Below are positions 36,256-45,019 of a DNA stretch of 63,193 nucleotides, one piece after another. Origin of the DNA: JBPRGG01 sp051418075 (GTDB lineage: Bacteria > Bacteroidota > Bacteroidia > Cytophagales > Cyclobacteriaceae); NCBI GenBank assembly GCA_051418075.1, contig JBPRGG010000024.1:1-63193 (forward strand). The letters run 5' to 3'. A program made the position numbers and the translations under genes. Within the stretch, counting starts at the first letter, position 1; every line of letters begins with the position of its first letter. Below the pieces are notes generated by a model that was given only the letters and a program-made list of their open reading frames with translations, did no database searches and was not told where the DNA came from.

Positions 36256-37338
36256 TTATCCACTTACTTCCAGTACCCTGGCTTTTGGCTGCGCCGGCAC
36301 CTGTACCTCAGGTGTAGATAACCGGTGCAGCAAATAAATATTCATTCCCAGCAAAATAAAAGCGCCAGCCTGATGTAAAACACCAAGCCATACGGGTACT
36401 GCCCATACCAGGGTATAGATGCCCATCAGCACCTGTAAAGCCACCATTACCATCATCATGGTCACTCCGGATGACTGACCCGAAGAAAGTTTGACCTGGC
36501 GGGCCTTGTACCAGATCACAGCGGCCAGTATCACCAGTATATAAGCCAGGTATCGATGAACAAATTGTACTCCGGCCAAACCTTCCAGGAAATTCAAATA
36601 AAATGGTTGCATTGCCGTAACGCCTTCCGCAATCCATCGGTCGCCCATCTTGGGAAAGGTATTATAAACAAAACCTGCTTTCAATCCTGCCACAAATGCC
36701 CCGTATATGATTTGTATAGCCAGCACCACCAAAAACCATAACGAAAGTTTCTTTAATGGTTGAACCCGGACCAGGTTAGTAACAGGCCTGAATTTATAAA
36801 TTTCATCCAAAGCTACCCAGAAAGTAAATCCAAATGTAATGAAAGCAGCCATTAAATGAATGGCTAAACGGTAATGACTTACATAAGGCCGGTCTACCAG
36901 TCCACTTTTTACCATATACCAACCTAAAAATCCCTGAAAAGCGCCCAGGGCAAAAATCAGCAGCAATTTGGGCATTAGACGTTTTGAGATCTTTCCGGTA
37001 AGCCAGAAATAAAGAAATGGAATTATAAAAACGATCCCTATGAACCGGCCGATCAAACGGTGGATGTATTCCCACCAGAAAATAGATTTAAAATCGGCCA
37101 GGTTGAAGTGATAATGAAGTTTTTGATATTCGGGAAATTGCTTGTACTGATCAAAGGCTGTTTGCCATTCCAGTTCATTTAAAGGAGGTATTGCCCCCAT
37201 GATAAGATCCCATTCTACCATGGATAAACCGGAATGGGTTAACCTGGTAATGCCTCCAATAATCACCATTACAAAGATCAGGATGCAGCCGTACAACAAC
37301 CAGGTTACTAAAGGAAAATTCACACGATGCTTCTTCAT
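36256..37338 (-). CDS. ctaA: Heme A synthase (CtaA/COX15 type)
   Basis: A 360-residue membrane protein with about eight transmembrane helices, converting heme O to heme A for cytochrome c oxidase. The first helix and loop read GGITRLTHSGLSMVEWD, a strong COX15 signature. Conserved heme-ligand His are seen in FWWEYIHRLIGRFIG (about 85-100), SHYRLAIHLMAAF (about 155), FVHRYLAYI (about 260) and VLHQAGAF (about 320). The long loop before FWWEYIHR places it with the type found in Proteobacteria and mitochondria rather than short Bacillus CtaA. It converges on msrP with only 34 bp between stops (a CAAAAGCTTTTG palindrome lies at 36229-36240). No oxidase genes are adjacent. Confidence 0.93.
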   Translation of the reverse strand: MKKHRVNFPLVTWLLYGCILIFVMVIIGGITRLTHSGLSMVEWDLIMGAIPPLNELEWQTAFDQYKQFPEYQKLHYHFNLADFKSIFWWEYIHRLIGRFIGIVFIIPFLYFWLTGKISKRLMPKLLLIFALGAFQGFLGWYMVKSGLVDRPYVSHYRLAIHLMAAFITFGFTFWVALDEIYKFRPVTNLVRVQPLKKLSLWFLVVLAIQIIYGAFVAGLKAGFVYNTFPKMGDRWIAEGVTAMQPFYLNFLEGLAGVQFVHRYLAYILVILAAVIWYKARQVKLSSGQSSGVTMMMVMVALQVLMGIYTLVWAVPVWLGVLHQAGAFILLGMNIYLLHRLSTPEVQVPAQPKARVLEVSG

Positions 37339-37534
37339 ATTGTCATTTTAACGGATTATCAGCTAAAAAATTTGTTCAGTCAATAGGTTTCAAAAAAAAA
37401 TAATAATACAAATATTTTGTCTTTATAATTGCTAATTCAGGGCAACTAAGATCCGATTCAGGCAAATTTATAGACAAAAGTATTCATCTCAAAGCTCGGG
37501 GTGGTGTAGTATTAAAACCAGAAAAATGATAAGG

Positions 37535-37542
37535 TAGATTTG
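37535..37542 (+). promoter_or_regulatory. Candidate -7 box before 67-aa membrane protein
   Basis: TAGATTTG fits TAnnTTTG and lies 50 bp before the ATG at 37593. No clear -33 box is present. Confidence 0.3.
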
Positions 37543-37592
37543 CTGATTTTTATTGAATTTTACAGCGTATCCTTAGAAATTAAAGGTGAATC

Positions 37593-37796
37593 ATGAAAAA
37601 TGAAAGGAATAAAACCATCATCGTAATGCTGCAAACAGTTTACTGGGTCCTGTTAGGGCTTACCTTCATTGTTTTTTATTACAGCTTAAGAAATGATCAG
37701 GATGGCTTTCGGGCCACTATCTACGCCCTAATCATGTGGGGAGCCACCTACCTTATTCATTTATTGATCAAAAAATTAAAAAAACAATCCGAGTGA
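37593..37796 (+). CDS. Small two-helix membrane protein (67 aa)
   Basis: A 67-residue protein with two hydrophobic segments (about 11-28, VYWVLLGLTFIVFYYSL, and about 42-58, IYALIMWGATYLIHLLI) and a basic C terminus (KKLKKQSE). No family is recognised. It begins with a usable ATG in AGGTGAATCATG context and has a candidate -7 box 50 bp upstream, so it is probably a real gene. It converges on another small gene with 6 bp between stops. Confidence 0.6.
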   Translation: MKNERNKTIIVMLQTVYWVLLGLTFIVFYYSLRNDQDGFRATIYALIMWGATYLIHLLIKKLKKQSE

Positions 37797-37802
37797 TCAG
37801 CC

Positions 37803-38000
37803 TTAAATAAAACAATCAAAAATTTCCCGGACCACACCTCTTTTGGTGTCTCTGTATTTTTGAAGACTGTACTTTATTGAGTTAAACCGCTGGGAAAACT
37901 TTTTCTTACCATTTACTATGGGTTGATTCACCAGGCAAGCTCCTAATATTCCGGCAAATATTGCACTAATAATTACCATTAAAGATACTTTATTATTCAT
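37803..38000 (-). CDS. Small secreted or membrane-anchored hypothetical protein (65 aa)
   Basis: A 65-residue protein. The N-terminus is one hydrophobic helix with a Cys (VSLMVIISAIFAGILGACLV), which could be a membrane anchor or lipobox-like signal; the rest is basic. No family is recognised. It lies between BFN/UVR (upstream, same strand, 99 bp away) and the convergent 67-aa gene. Confidence 0.4.
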   Translation of the reverse strand: MNNKVSLMVIISAIFAGILGACLVNQPIVNGKKKFSQRFNSIKYSLQKYRDTKRGVVREIFDCFI

Positions 38001-38099
38001 ATTACCCTATTTTATTTAACCATAGGAGGTAAATATAATATTTTTCGAAATATCACTCAATGGCAATTTGGGAATTTTAAAGGCTTGTAAGATTATGGG

Positions 38100-38705
38100 C
38101 TAATTTCTTCGGTTCATTTCATCCCTGATTTTGGCTGCCCTTTCATAATCTTCTTTTTCTATGGCTTTGGATAGCATTTCCTGAAGTTTATCATGGCTTA
38201 AGTCTTTCAATTGTTCATTGAAGGGCTTTTTAGATCCTTCTGATTTTTTGGCTTTAGCTTTGGCTGGAGGTTGTTCTTTTTCTTCCTCGCTTTCTTCAGT
38301 TAAAACGATACCTGCTTCTGACAGAATGGTTTCATAGGTATAAAATGGAGCATTAAATCTTAATCCAATGGCTATGGCATCAGAAGGTCTGGCATCTATC
38401 TCTACTGTATTAATGCCATCATCACAAAGGATTTTAGCAAAGAACACACCTTCCTTCAAATCGGAAATCACTACCTCTTTAACCGTAAAATTAAAGGAGC
38501 TGGCAAATGATTTAAAAAGGTCATGTGTCATGGGTCTGTTAGGTATGATTTTCTCTATTTCTATAGCTATAGCCTGGGCTTCAAACATTCCGATAATGAT
38601 TGGTAAACGCCGATTGCTCCCCACTTCACCCAATACCAGGGCAAATGATCCCGACTGAGATTGACTAGATGATAAACCTAAAATTTCCAGTTTAATTTTA
38701 TCCAC
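38100..38705 (-). CDS. Bifunctional nuclease-domain protein with UVR motif (DUF151)
   Basis: A 201-residue protein. Residues 1-135 are a BFN/DUF151 domain (GSFALVLGEVGSNRRLPIIIGMFEAQAI, ARPSDAIAIGLRFNAP). After a charged Lys/Glu linker (about 145-165), the last 40 residues form a UvrB/UvrC-type motif (YERAAKIRDEM). This BFN-UVR combination is common in Bacteroidota. Some BFN proteins have RNase and DNase activity; the function here is inferred from family. It lies 31 bp after etfA on the same strand and is probably in its operon. Confidence 0.88.
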   Translation of the reverse strand: MDKIKLEILGLSSSQSQSGSFALVLGEVGSNRRLPIIIGMFEAQAIAIEIEKIIPNRPMTHDLFKSFASSFNFTVKEVVISDLKEGVFFAKILCDDGINTVEIDARPSDAIAIGLRFNAPFYTYETILSEAGIVLTEESEEEKEQPPAKAKAKKSEGSKKPFNEQLKDLSHDKLQEMLSKAIEKEDYERAAKIRDEMNRRN

Positions 38706-38736
38706 TTACAAAAAATTTTTATTTCCCGACACAAAT

Positions 38737-39690
38737 TTATGAAATTCTTTTTATAGCTTCGGTTAATTTAGGCACAACTTCAAAAGCATCCCCTACAATC
38801 CCGTAATCTGCTGCCTGAAAGAAGGGAGCTTCAGGATCTTTATTGATCACTACAATCACTTTAGAGGAGTTGACGCCGGCCAGATGCTGTACTGCACCGG
38901 ATATACCCACAGCCACATAAAGGTCAGGACTGATTTTCAACCCGGTTTGTCCCACATGTTCATGATGGGGTCTCCATCCATCGTCAGCTACCGGTTTACT
39001 GCAGGCCAATGCGGCTCCCATAGAGCCGGCTAAATCTTCCAGCATTTTCCAGTTTTCCGGTCCTTTCAAGCCCCGGCCTCCCGATACCACCAGTGAAGCT
39101 TCAGGCAAACTTATTCCTTCAGCTGCTTTTTCCTGTCCGGTTACTTTTACGGTTTCCGGTATATCTGAGGTAGATTTTTCAATTACCTCAACTTTGGCTT
39201 CTTTTTGGTACTCCTTGAAGTCTACCGCATTTTTCCTGATTGAAAGGATCTTTTTGTCACTTCGCAATGATTCCGTGACAAATGCCTTTCCGGTAAAAAT
39301 ACTTCTTTTTACCATGAATTCTCCGGCATGAATATCCGGTAGTTCTACTACATTTGTAGCTACAGCAGCACCCAGCCGAATTGAAAGCTTAGCTGCCAGT
39401 GCATCATAAAATCCTGATTTGGTAAAAATTATGATATCCGGATCCTCCTTCTCCAACACTTCACTTAGCTGTGCCGCAGATTGATTGAGTTCAGTGGCAA
39501 TGGGAACCTGCAAAACCCTGTCTGCTCCGTATTTTCCCAATGCAGGCAAATCATCATCAACCTGTCCAGGCATTAAAGCCGTGACTTCACTACCTGTTGA
39601 CTGTCCTAATGCTGCTCCATACAGAATCCCTTCCAGTGATGCCTTTTTTATCTTTTGATCTTTTATATCCAGAATGACAATTATGCCCAT
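38737..39690 (-). CDS. etfA: Electron transfer flavoprotein alpha subunit
   Basis: A 317-residue protein. The C-terminal FAD-binding half shows SGGRGLKGPENWKML (about 198), GAALACSKPVADDGWRP, VGQTGLKISPDLYVAVGISG and a final NKDPEAPFFQAADYGIVGD, all standard in EtfA. With EtfB it forms the heterodimer that passes electrons from acyl-CoA dehydrogenases to the quinone pool by way of ETF dehydrogenase. It follows etfB by 17 bp and precedes the BFN gene by 31 bp, all on the minus strand, so these three are one transcript. Confidence 0.96.
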   Translation of the reverse strand: MGIIVILDIKDQKIKKASLEGILYGAALGQSTGSEVTALMPGQVDDDLPALGKYGADRVLQVPIATELNQSAAQLSEVLEKEDPDIIIFTKSGFYDALAAKLSIRLGAAVATNVVELPDIHAGEFMVKRSIFTGKAFVTESLRSDKKILSIRKNAVDFKEYQKEAKVEVIEKSTSDIPETVKVTGQEKAAEGISLPEASLVVSGGRGLKGPENWKMLEDLAGSMGAALACSKPVADDGWRPHHEHVGQTGLKISPDLYVAVGISGAVQHLAGVNSSKVIVVINKDPEAPFFQAADYGIVGDAFEVVPKLTEAIKRIS

Positions 39691-39707
39691 ATTTTTATCA
39701 TTAAATA

Positions 39708-40448
39708 TTATAAAACCTTGGCCTGTTTTTTCAGTAGTTCTACCAGTTCTTCCACCTGATCTTTGTCAATCAATTTAACCTCTTGCTTGGCTTCCGGTAA
39801 ATTAAAATAAACGGAATGATTTCCCCGGTCTGCGGCTTCCACCGGTTTCATCACCTTCAATGGTTTGGAACGGGCCGTCATAATGCCTCTCATATTTGGT
39901 ATTTTCCATTGGGCAATAGGCTCCTGACAACCCAATATCAGTGGCATTTCAGCTTCTACCCTTTCTATTCCACCTTCTATTTCCCTTTCCATAAAGGCTT
40001 TGGTTCTGTCAACATCTAACTTCATAACTGGTGTTACCACAGGTATGCCGGTCAGTTCACTCACCATGGCATGTACTACACCTCCATTAAAATCAGCGGA
40101 CTCCCTTCCCATCATGATCAGGTCATATTCATCCTTTTGAATTATCTGGGCTAATTGTTTGGCCACAAACCAGGAATCAGCAGGATGTCCGTCTACCCTG
40201 ATGGCTTCATCTGCACCTATAGCCAGTGCTTTTCTCAGGGTTGCATCTGATTCAGAAGTACCAACATTTGCAACTGAGACAAATCCATTATGTTCTTGCT
40301 TAAGTTCCACCGCCCGGGCCAGGGCAAAATCATCATAAGGCCCTATTATGAATTGAACATTGGATAAATCAAGCGCAGTGTTTTCCTGTTTAAATGCAAT
40401 TTTGGAAGTTGTATCAGGCACATGAGTAATACAAACCAATATCTTCAT
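39708..40448 (-). CDS. etfB: Electron transfer flavoprotein beta subunit
   Basis: A 246-residue protein with the EtfB N-terminus (KILVCITHVPDTTSKIAF), the AMP-binding region (GPYDDFALARAVELK, ALAIGADEAIRV) and the beta-subunit signature region (YDLIMMGRESADFNGG and VHAMVSELTGIPVVTPV). Length is normal. It is the first gene of etfB-etfA-BFN. The 202-bp divergent gap to the TPR gene holds its promoter, though no full consensus is evident there. Confidence 0.96.
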   Translation of the reverse strand: MKILVCITHVPDTTSKIAFKQENTALDLSNVQFIIGPYDDFALARAVELKQEHNGFVSVANVGTSESDATLRKALAIGADEAIRVDGHPADSWFVAKQLAQIIQKDEYDLIMMGRESADFNGGVVHAMVSELTGIPVVTPVMKLDVDRTKAFMEREIEGGIERVEAEMPLILGCQEPIAQWKIPNMRGIMTARSKPLKVMKPVEAADRGNHSVYFNLPEAKQEVKLIDKDQVEELVELLKKQAKVL

Positions 40449-40650
40449 ATTAAAAAATCAATGTTATTATTTGATAACCTAATAATGGTTGTGAAGTTAC
40501 ATAATATTCACTAAACCTTTTAGGAATTAGTATTCTTTATCAAAAAAAAGGTAACATGGGTATGGCATATAATGGTGAAATTATCCAATGTAATACCGGG
40601 ATAAATGGCATAATTATATCAATTTTACAGTATTCATCAAATATTACAAA

Positions 40651-40974
40651 ATGAACCAGAAAAGAATTGACCAATTGCTGAAATATTTGGAAGAAAACCC
40701 AAATGATCCTTTTCTGAAATATGGATTAGCAATGGAATATAAAGACCATAATTCCGCCAAAGCATTGAGCTACCTGGAACAATTATTGAACCAGCACCCC
40801 GATTATTTACCAGCTTATTATCATGCAGCTGAACTTTATGCTGAGCTTGATCAAAGATCAACTGCAGAAAGCATATATCAGGCAGGTATAGCTTTGGCTA
40901 AAAAACAAAATGATCACCATACCTTGCAGGAACTTAACAATGCCTACACCAATTTGATGTATGATGAGGATTAA
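40651..40974 (+). CDS. Small TPR protein
   Basis: A 107-residue protein made of about three TPR-like helix pairs: RIDQLLKYLEENPNDPFLKYGLAMEY, KALSYLEQLLNQHPDYLPAYYHAAELY and a third, STAESIYQAGIALAKKQ. It is probably a soluble scaffold for protein contacts; partners are unknown. Its stop overlaps the stop of the convergent pspC-like gene by 4 bp. Confidence 0.8.
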   Translation: MNQKRIDQLLKYLEENPNDPFLKYGLAMEYKDHNSAKALSYLEQLLNQHPDYLPAYYHAAELYAELDQRSTAESIYQAGIALAKKQNDHHTLQELNNAYTNLMYDED

Positions 40975-41180
40975 TAACCCGCATGATAAGAGGGCATCAC
41001 AATCCACAAGATGATATAAACCAGAATACCCGGAAAAGCAGCGCTGGCTATGGAAACAATGATGTAGAGTATTCTGACCAGGGTGGGATCCCAACCCAGC
41101 CAGTCTGCCAGACCTCCGCAAACACCAGCAATTATCTTATTACGCGAACGTTTTAAGTGATTGTTCATAATATCTGTCAT
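40971..41180 (-). CDS. PspC-domain membrane protein
   Basis: A 69-residue protein that is one PspC domain: KRSRNKIIAGVCGGLADWLG, DPTLVRILYIIVSIA and a closing hydrophobic helix ILVYIILWIVMP. In enterobacteria PspC is part of the phage-shock envelope-stress response; stand-alone PspC-domain proteins in Bacteroidota have no fixed role. It follows a 28-residue hydrophobic ORF by 15 bp and is probably translated from the same message. Confidence 0.88.
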   Translation of the reverse strand: MTDIMNNHLKRSRNKIIAGVCGGLADWLGWDPTLVRILYIIVSIASAAFPGILVYIILWIVMPSYHAGY

Positions 41181-41195
41181 TTATGATGTATAACT

Positions 41196-41282
41196 TTACA
41201 AAAATATAATAGTTAAAATAATTAATATTATTAAAACCACAATCTGAATAATGGCATATTTATAATATCTTTTGATTTTCAT
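41196..41282 (-). CDS. 28-residue single-helix membrane peptide upstream of PspC
   Basis: ATG at 41282-41280, TAA at 41198-41196. It is preceded by an exceptionally good ribosome-binding site AGGAGGAGGT (plus 41287-41296), 4 nt before the ATG, rare in this window. The peptide starts MKIKRYYKYAIIQIVV and then is almost only Ile/Leu/Val/Thr to its end, so it is one transmembrane helix with a basic N-terminus. It ends 15 bp before the PspC-domain gene. No family is recognised. Confidence 0.6.
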   Translation of the reverse strand: MKIKRYYKYAIIQIVVLIILIILTIIFL

Positions 41283-41378
41283 AAGCACCTCCTCCTGGCT
41301 TACCCAAATCCCTTCAAGCAACGTGCCATTTAGATTATGTGTTTGAAAATCAACTACTTGCAAAGTTCAAAGCAGAGA

Positions 41379-41434
41379 GTATTGTACGATTTTAATGTAC
41401 GAATACGTACAATACCCAGCTGTTGGAAAGCTGG
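41379..41434. repeat. Tandem inverted repeats downstream of the MG2/plug operon
   Basis: A perfect 10-bp inverted repeat GTATTGTACG/CGTACAATAC (41379-41388 with 41406-41415) has a third TGTACG copy in its loop. It abuts a second hairpin CCAGCT/AGCTGG (41416-41421 with 41429-41434). They lie 15-70 bp past the operon's last stop. There is no U-tract, so a protein-binding site is as likely as a terminator. Confidence 0.6.
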
Positions 41435-41448
41435 ACAAAAAGAACATA

Positions 41449-43860
41449 TCAGGGATTCAAGGCTTGATCAACTGTTAAATCGGCTTCAGCATAACCAATT
41501 TTACCTTCCGGGGTCATGCCTTGTACCACTATCTTATAGGAACCTGCCTGGTCAGAAGTAAAGAATTCTATGGCAGCACGGCCAGTAGATCCGGTAATAA
41601 TTTCAGGTTCCCAGTGAAGCAGGTTTCTGAAATCAGGCTTACGGGGGGATGATGATTCATTTTGTCCATAATCTGGACTGTAGTACTCTCTTTTTATTTC
41701 CAAACCATCGTAGTCTAGTAAAAGGGAACGAGGATCCAGTTGAAAGCCCTCCATATTGCCTCCGTAGGTTATGTAACTTACCAGGCCATTACAGGTGATG
41801 GGTCCATGGAAGTACCTCTTTTTCACCACATCAATTCTTTCCACCTTGAGAGGATCATAATCAATAATTTTGTTGATATCAAACACGGGAACCCCATCCA
41901 GTAAGACCAGGGATTCATTGTTAAATACCGATTTGTTCAATTCATCATAAACAATAAAGTAATAATCCTGCTTACGCTTTCGTAACCAAACTCCGGCCAC
42001 ATACTCCCTCATTACATCCTCCATAGTAGGGAACCTGGTAAACTCATCCAGGTAAAACTGTTGGTCCGGTGCCCCATAAAAAGCAGTACTATCTACTACG
42101 GGTAATATATATTTTTTGAGTTCCTTTTCGTAATAAGCATTTTGGACCTGCATGCTTATGCTGCGGCTGACCAAATCTTCAGTCAGACTTTCATGAATAT
42201 TGAATGGCTCGAAGGCCCTATTTACCGGCTGATCAGAGAATGGGCTGTGAATGGAGACTCTGACGGTGCTGTCTCTCATTATATTGGACTGAACAATGAT
42301 TTCATTAGACCCATAAAAATCCTGCATTTCAAACATGATATTTCCCTGCCTGTCACTCTTGGATCCATAAAGCCTGACATATTTCCCGGGGGAAGCCAGG
42401 TAAGTCAAAACATCTGCTTTAGGTCGATTTGAGGCTATGGTTCTCACTTGCCCCCTGATAATATGACCGTTTACTTCAGGTATGTATTGAAAGGTTTGCT
42501 GCTTACCCTGCCACACCTCTGACCAATCAAATCGACGCCAGCCCTGGGTAAGCAAAAGGTTATCCAAAGCAATACCAGCCAGGGGATTATTCTGACTAAA
42601 ATAATAAGAAGGCTGTTCAATTTTACCAGCCAGATCTGATGCGAGCCAGATATAGGCATAAAGATTAACAAAATCAGGATCCGGCAACTGATCCTGGCGA
42701 AATACCGATAATGAAAGATTGGCATTGACTGGTAGGTCCTCCAGTTTGGATTGAATTTCCAAAGTTACCTTTTCCCGGTTTTGAAAATGATCTTTGGATG
42801 TATTAACCTGGACTGAAAGTTTCTGTTCCGGATATTTAAAGTATAATCTTTCGCAAAGGGGTTCTTTTTGGGCATTGAAGAGGGTAAAGTGCGAAATCCC
42901 TTCAGCTAATATGTCAGGATCTAGGTCAAAGTTTACCACCCCCTGACGGGTCATTTTCACTTCTGCTTTTTTTATCACCTGGCGGGAGTGGGCCAGGAAA
43001 TAAAGTGGTTCATAATCCTGAAAAGTGGTCCGAACCTGAATGTGCAATAGATCGGTTGAATCTTTAACATGCATCACATATCCCTGCTGGTATACTTGGG
43101 GAAGTTCATGCCTGGAAACCTGGCCGTCTTCATCCCGGACCAGACTGAAATAGGTTTGTTCCGGCTGTGGTGTGAAATAAAAGTGTCCGATCCCCATCTT
43201 TAAAGGTCTATAGGTCAGTAGGGTGTCTCCCGACTGGTTCATTAAAAAACCTCTCACATCAGCTCCTTTGCCTGATCTGGCTACCACCTTGAACCCTACT
43301 TTGCTCTTAAGGCCAGCAACCAGATTCCCTCCTTCCGGAAAAAAATCTACTTCATACCCTAATGTATCCAGGGGTTGCTGCAAACCCAGGGTTTTAAAAG
43401 AATTAACGATGGTTATAGGTGTTTGAAAGAAAAAAGAGGCATCAAAATTCTTCATCCAGGCAGTATAGGCCCTTAGCATATAGGATCCTGAATTAATAGA
43501 GGCGGGTAGAAATAAGCTTCCGTCGCTTGTACCTTGGTCTAATCCGGTTTTAGCTTGCAAAACCGGCTTTTGATCCTGATCTACTATTTCAAGATAAGCC
43601 ACTTTACTTAAATCCAGAGGCTGATGGCTTATGCCATCCAGATAGTACATTTTATACCAAAGCGTTTCACCGGTAAGATAGAGTGTCCTATCGGTATGGA
43701 CATATATTTTTTCAGGCAGGGCTTCCCGGCCATACTGCTGGAACAGATCTACCATCCGGTTCAGGCTATCAACCTGCGACCAGGCAGAAAAACTATTTAC
43801 AGCCAATAAGACAGTAATAGTCAGGTATTTGAAGGTATAATTTAAATTCTTTCGCATCAT
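41449..43860 (-). CDS. MG2-domain secreted protein with a TonB-plug-like domain
   Basis: I chose the ATG at 43860 (or 43857), one base after the upstream stop (TAG-C-ATGATG), because it gives a clean signal peptide ending in SFSAWSQ; the longer frame from 43941 would overlap the upstream gene by 80 bp. About 800 residues. The N-terminal region has an alpha-2-macroglobulin-like MG2 domain (PEKIYVHTDRTLYLTGETLWY). Near residue 630 there is a plug-like segment (SLVLLDGVPVFD, then DPLKVERIDVVKKRY), but no barrel follows. The C-terminus (IEFFTSDQAGSYKIVVQGMTPEG) again resembles macroglobulin sandwich domains. It is probably periplasmic or surface-linked and works with the TonB receptor of the same operon. 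The function is unknown. Confidence 0.8.
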   Translation of the reverse strand: MMRKNLNYTFKYLTITVLLAVNSFSAWSQVDSLNRMVDLFQQYGREALPEKIYVHTDRTLYLTGETLWYKMYYLDGISHQPLDLSKVAYLEIVDQDQKPVLQAKTGLDQGTSDGSLFLPASINSGSYMLRAYTAWMKNFDASFFFQTPITIVNSFKTLGLQQPLDTLGYEVDFFPEGGNLVAGLKSKVGFKVVARSGKGADVRGFLMNQSGDTLLTYRPLKMGIGHFYFTPQPEQTYFSLVRDEDGQVSRHELPQVYQQGYVMHVKDSTDLLHIQVRTTFQDYEPLYFLAHSRQVIKKAEVKMTRQGVVNFDLDPDILAEGISHFTLFNAQKEPLCERLYFKYPEQKLSVQVNTSKDHFQNREKVTLEIQSKLEDLPVNANLSLSVFRQDQLPDPDFVNLYAYIWLASDLAGKIEQPSYYFSQNNPLAGIALDNLLLTQGWRRFDWSEVWQGKQQTFQYIPEVNGHIIRGQVRTIASNRPKADVLTYLASPGKYVRLYGSKSDRQGNIMFEMQDFYGSNEIIVQSNIMRDSTVRVSIHSPFSDQPVNRAFEPFNIHESLTEDLVSRSISMQVQNAYYEKELKKYILPVVDSTAFYGAPDQQFYLDEFTRFPTMEDVMREYVAGVWLRKRKQDYYFIVYDELNKSVFNNESLVLLDGVPVFDINKIIDYDPLKVERIDVVKKRYFHGPITCNGLVSYITYGGNMEGFQLDPRSLLLDYDGLEIKREYYSPDYGQNESSSPRKPDFRNLLHWEPEIITGSTGRAAIEFFTSDQAGSYKIVVQGMTPEGKIGYAEADLTVDQALNP

Positions 43861-43861
43861 G

Positions 43862-45013
43862 CTATTCCCAAAAATCAGGTTCTTCATTAGTACCACGCAA
43901 ACGGCAGTCCGTGCAAAAAGGAGAAGCCATCCGGTAAGCAATCACATTCCCCGTCATGTCCATGATCTCATCCAGGAGCAGACGTGAGGATAAATATTCA
44001 TCCAGATCGGCCAATTCTACCGTGTCTGGAAAACAAGCACTGTATTCATTATTTACCTGCCAGTAGGGTAAATCATTACGACTGATAAAAATCCTTTTCT
44101 CAGCGACGGTCCCGGCGCTGAAAAATCCAATTACCGGCTCTTCCGAATCATTGATATTTTGAATGTTTCCGGTTAGTTGGAAAGGTTGGGGATCAAACAG
44201 GGAGCCCAGGCTTTCTGTATTGGATTTCAGGTTTTCATAATAGTCAAATCCTTCCTTGGTTAGTACATTTTGTTTCACCAGGATGCTGTATTTTATCTTT
44301 ATTCGAGGTGAACTTCCCCGAATATGATTCAACGGGTACTCAAATATAACATCCTCACTTAATCTTTCAGAAGACCCTACATAAATGTCGTTGGAATAAT
44401 CATCTCTCCAGCATACATATATATTTTCCCAGCGAAATTCAATGGTGTCAAGCTCTTCAACATAAACAAACTGGGAGTTAAAGGCTGAATTAAACCGCCA
44501 GGTTTCCTCAAATTGCCAGCGATAATATTTCGATTCATTAGCAGGATCATGAGTAGTGACATATAATTGCACTCCATTATCTTCCACTTTCCAACTTATG
44601 CTATCAATTGCAGGCGATTGTGTGATAGGTACATAATCTGAAACATATTCTTTTCCGTCAAAATTCTTTACGTGCAACCGTACCTTCTGATTAAAATCCA
44701 GGTCAGCCGGAGGTAAAATATAAAGTCCAGCTCCAACAGATTCAAAAACCAGCCGGGTATCATTTTCCTGTTCTACCCATACCTGGGCTCTATCCTCTCC
44801 AGATTGAAAAGTTGGTTCAAAGGAAGCGTTCTCATTTTCTGAAAGCGGCTGGGTTCTGCTTAAATAAACGGTAGAGGTATCATTGGCATTCAAAAAACCA
44901 TCAATTACCAGATAACTCTCAGTTAATGTGATCTCGGGCGGCTGATAAGGGTCTATACAACTGCCATAAAACAGCAAAACCAACATATAAATCAAACTTT
45001 TCCCTTTCTTCAT
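43862..45013 (-). CDS. DUF4249 lipoprotein
   Basis: A 383-residue lipoprotein (lipobox LLFYGSCID, Cys19). The DUF4249 pattern is seen from the start: LVIDGFLNANDTSTVYLSRTQPL, then AQVWVEQEN, YILPPADLDFNQKVRLHVKN and YVSDYVPI. The C-terminal Cys-rich end reads FCTDCRLRGTNEEPDFW. This family is regularly found after a TonB receptor, as here (6 bp after it), and may be a surface partner in uptake, comparable to SusD; that role is inferred. Confidence 0.88.
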   Translation of the reverse strand: MKKGKSLIYMLVLLFYGSCIDPYQPPEITLTESYLVIDGFLNANDTSTVYLSRTQPLSENENASFEPTFQSGEDRAQVWVEQENDTRLVFESVGAGLYILPPADLDFNQKVRLHVKNFDGKEYVSDYVPITQSPAIDSISWKVEDNGVQLYVTTHDPANESKYYRWQFEETWRFNSAFNSQFVYVEELDTIEFRWENIYVCWRDDYSNDIYVGSSERLSEDVIFEYPLNHIRGSSPRIKIKYSILVKQNVLTKEGFDYYENLKSNTESLGSLFDPQPFQLTGNIQNINDSEEPVIGFFSAGTVAEKRIFISRNDLPYWQVNNEYSACFPDTVELADLDEYLSSRLLLDEIMDMTGNVIAYRMASPFCTDCRLRGTNEEPDFWE

Positions 45014-45019
45014 GTGCTG

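Noticed and set aside
43861..43941. Start of the MG2/plug gene at 43941
   Set aside because: It would overlap the upstream gene by 80 bp and add residues before a clear signal peptide; ATG at 43860 fits better.
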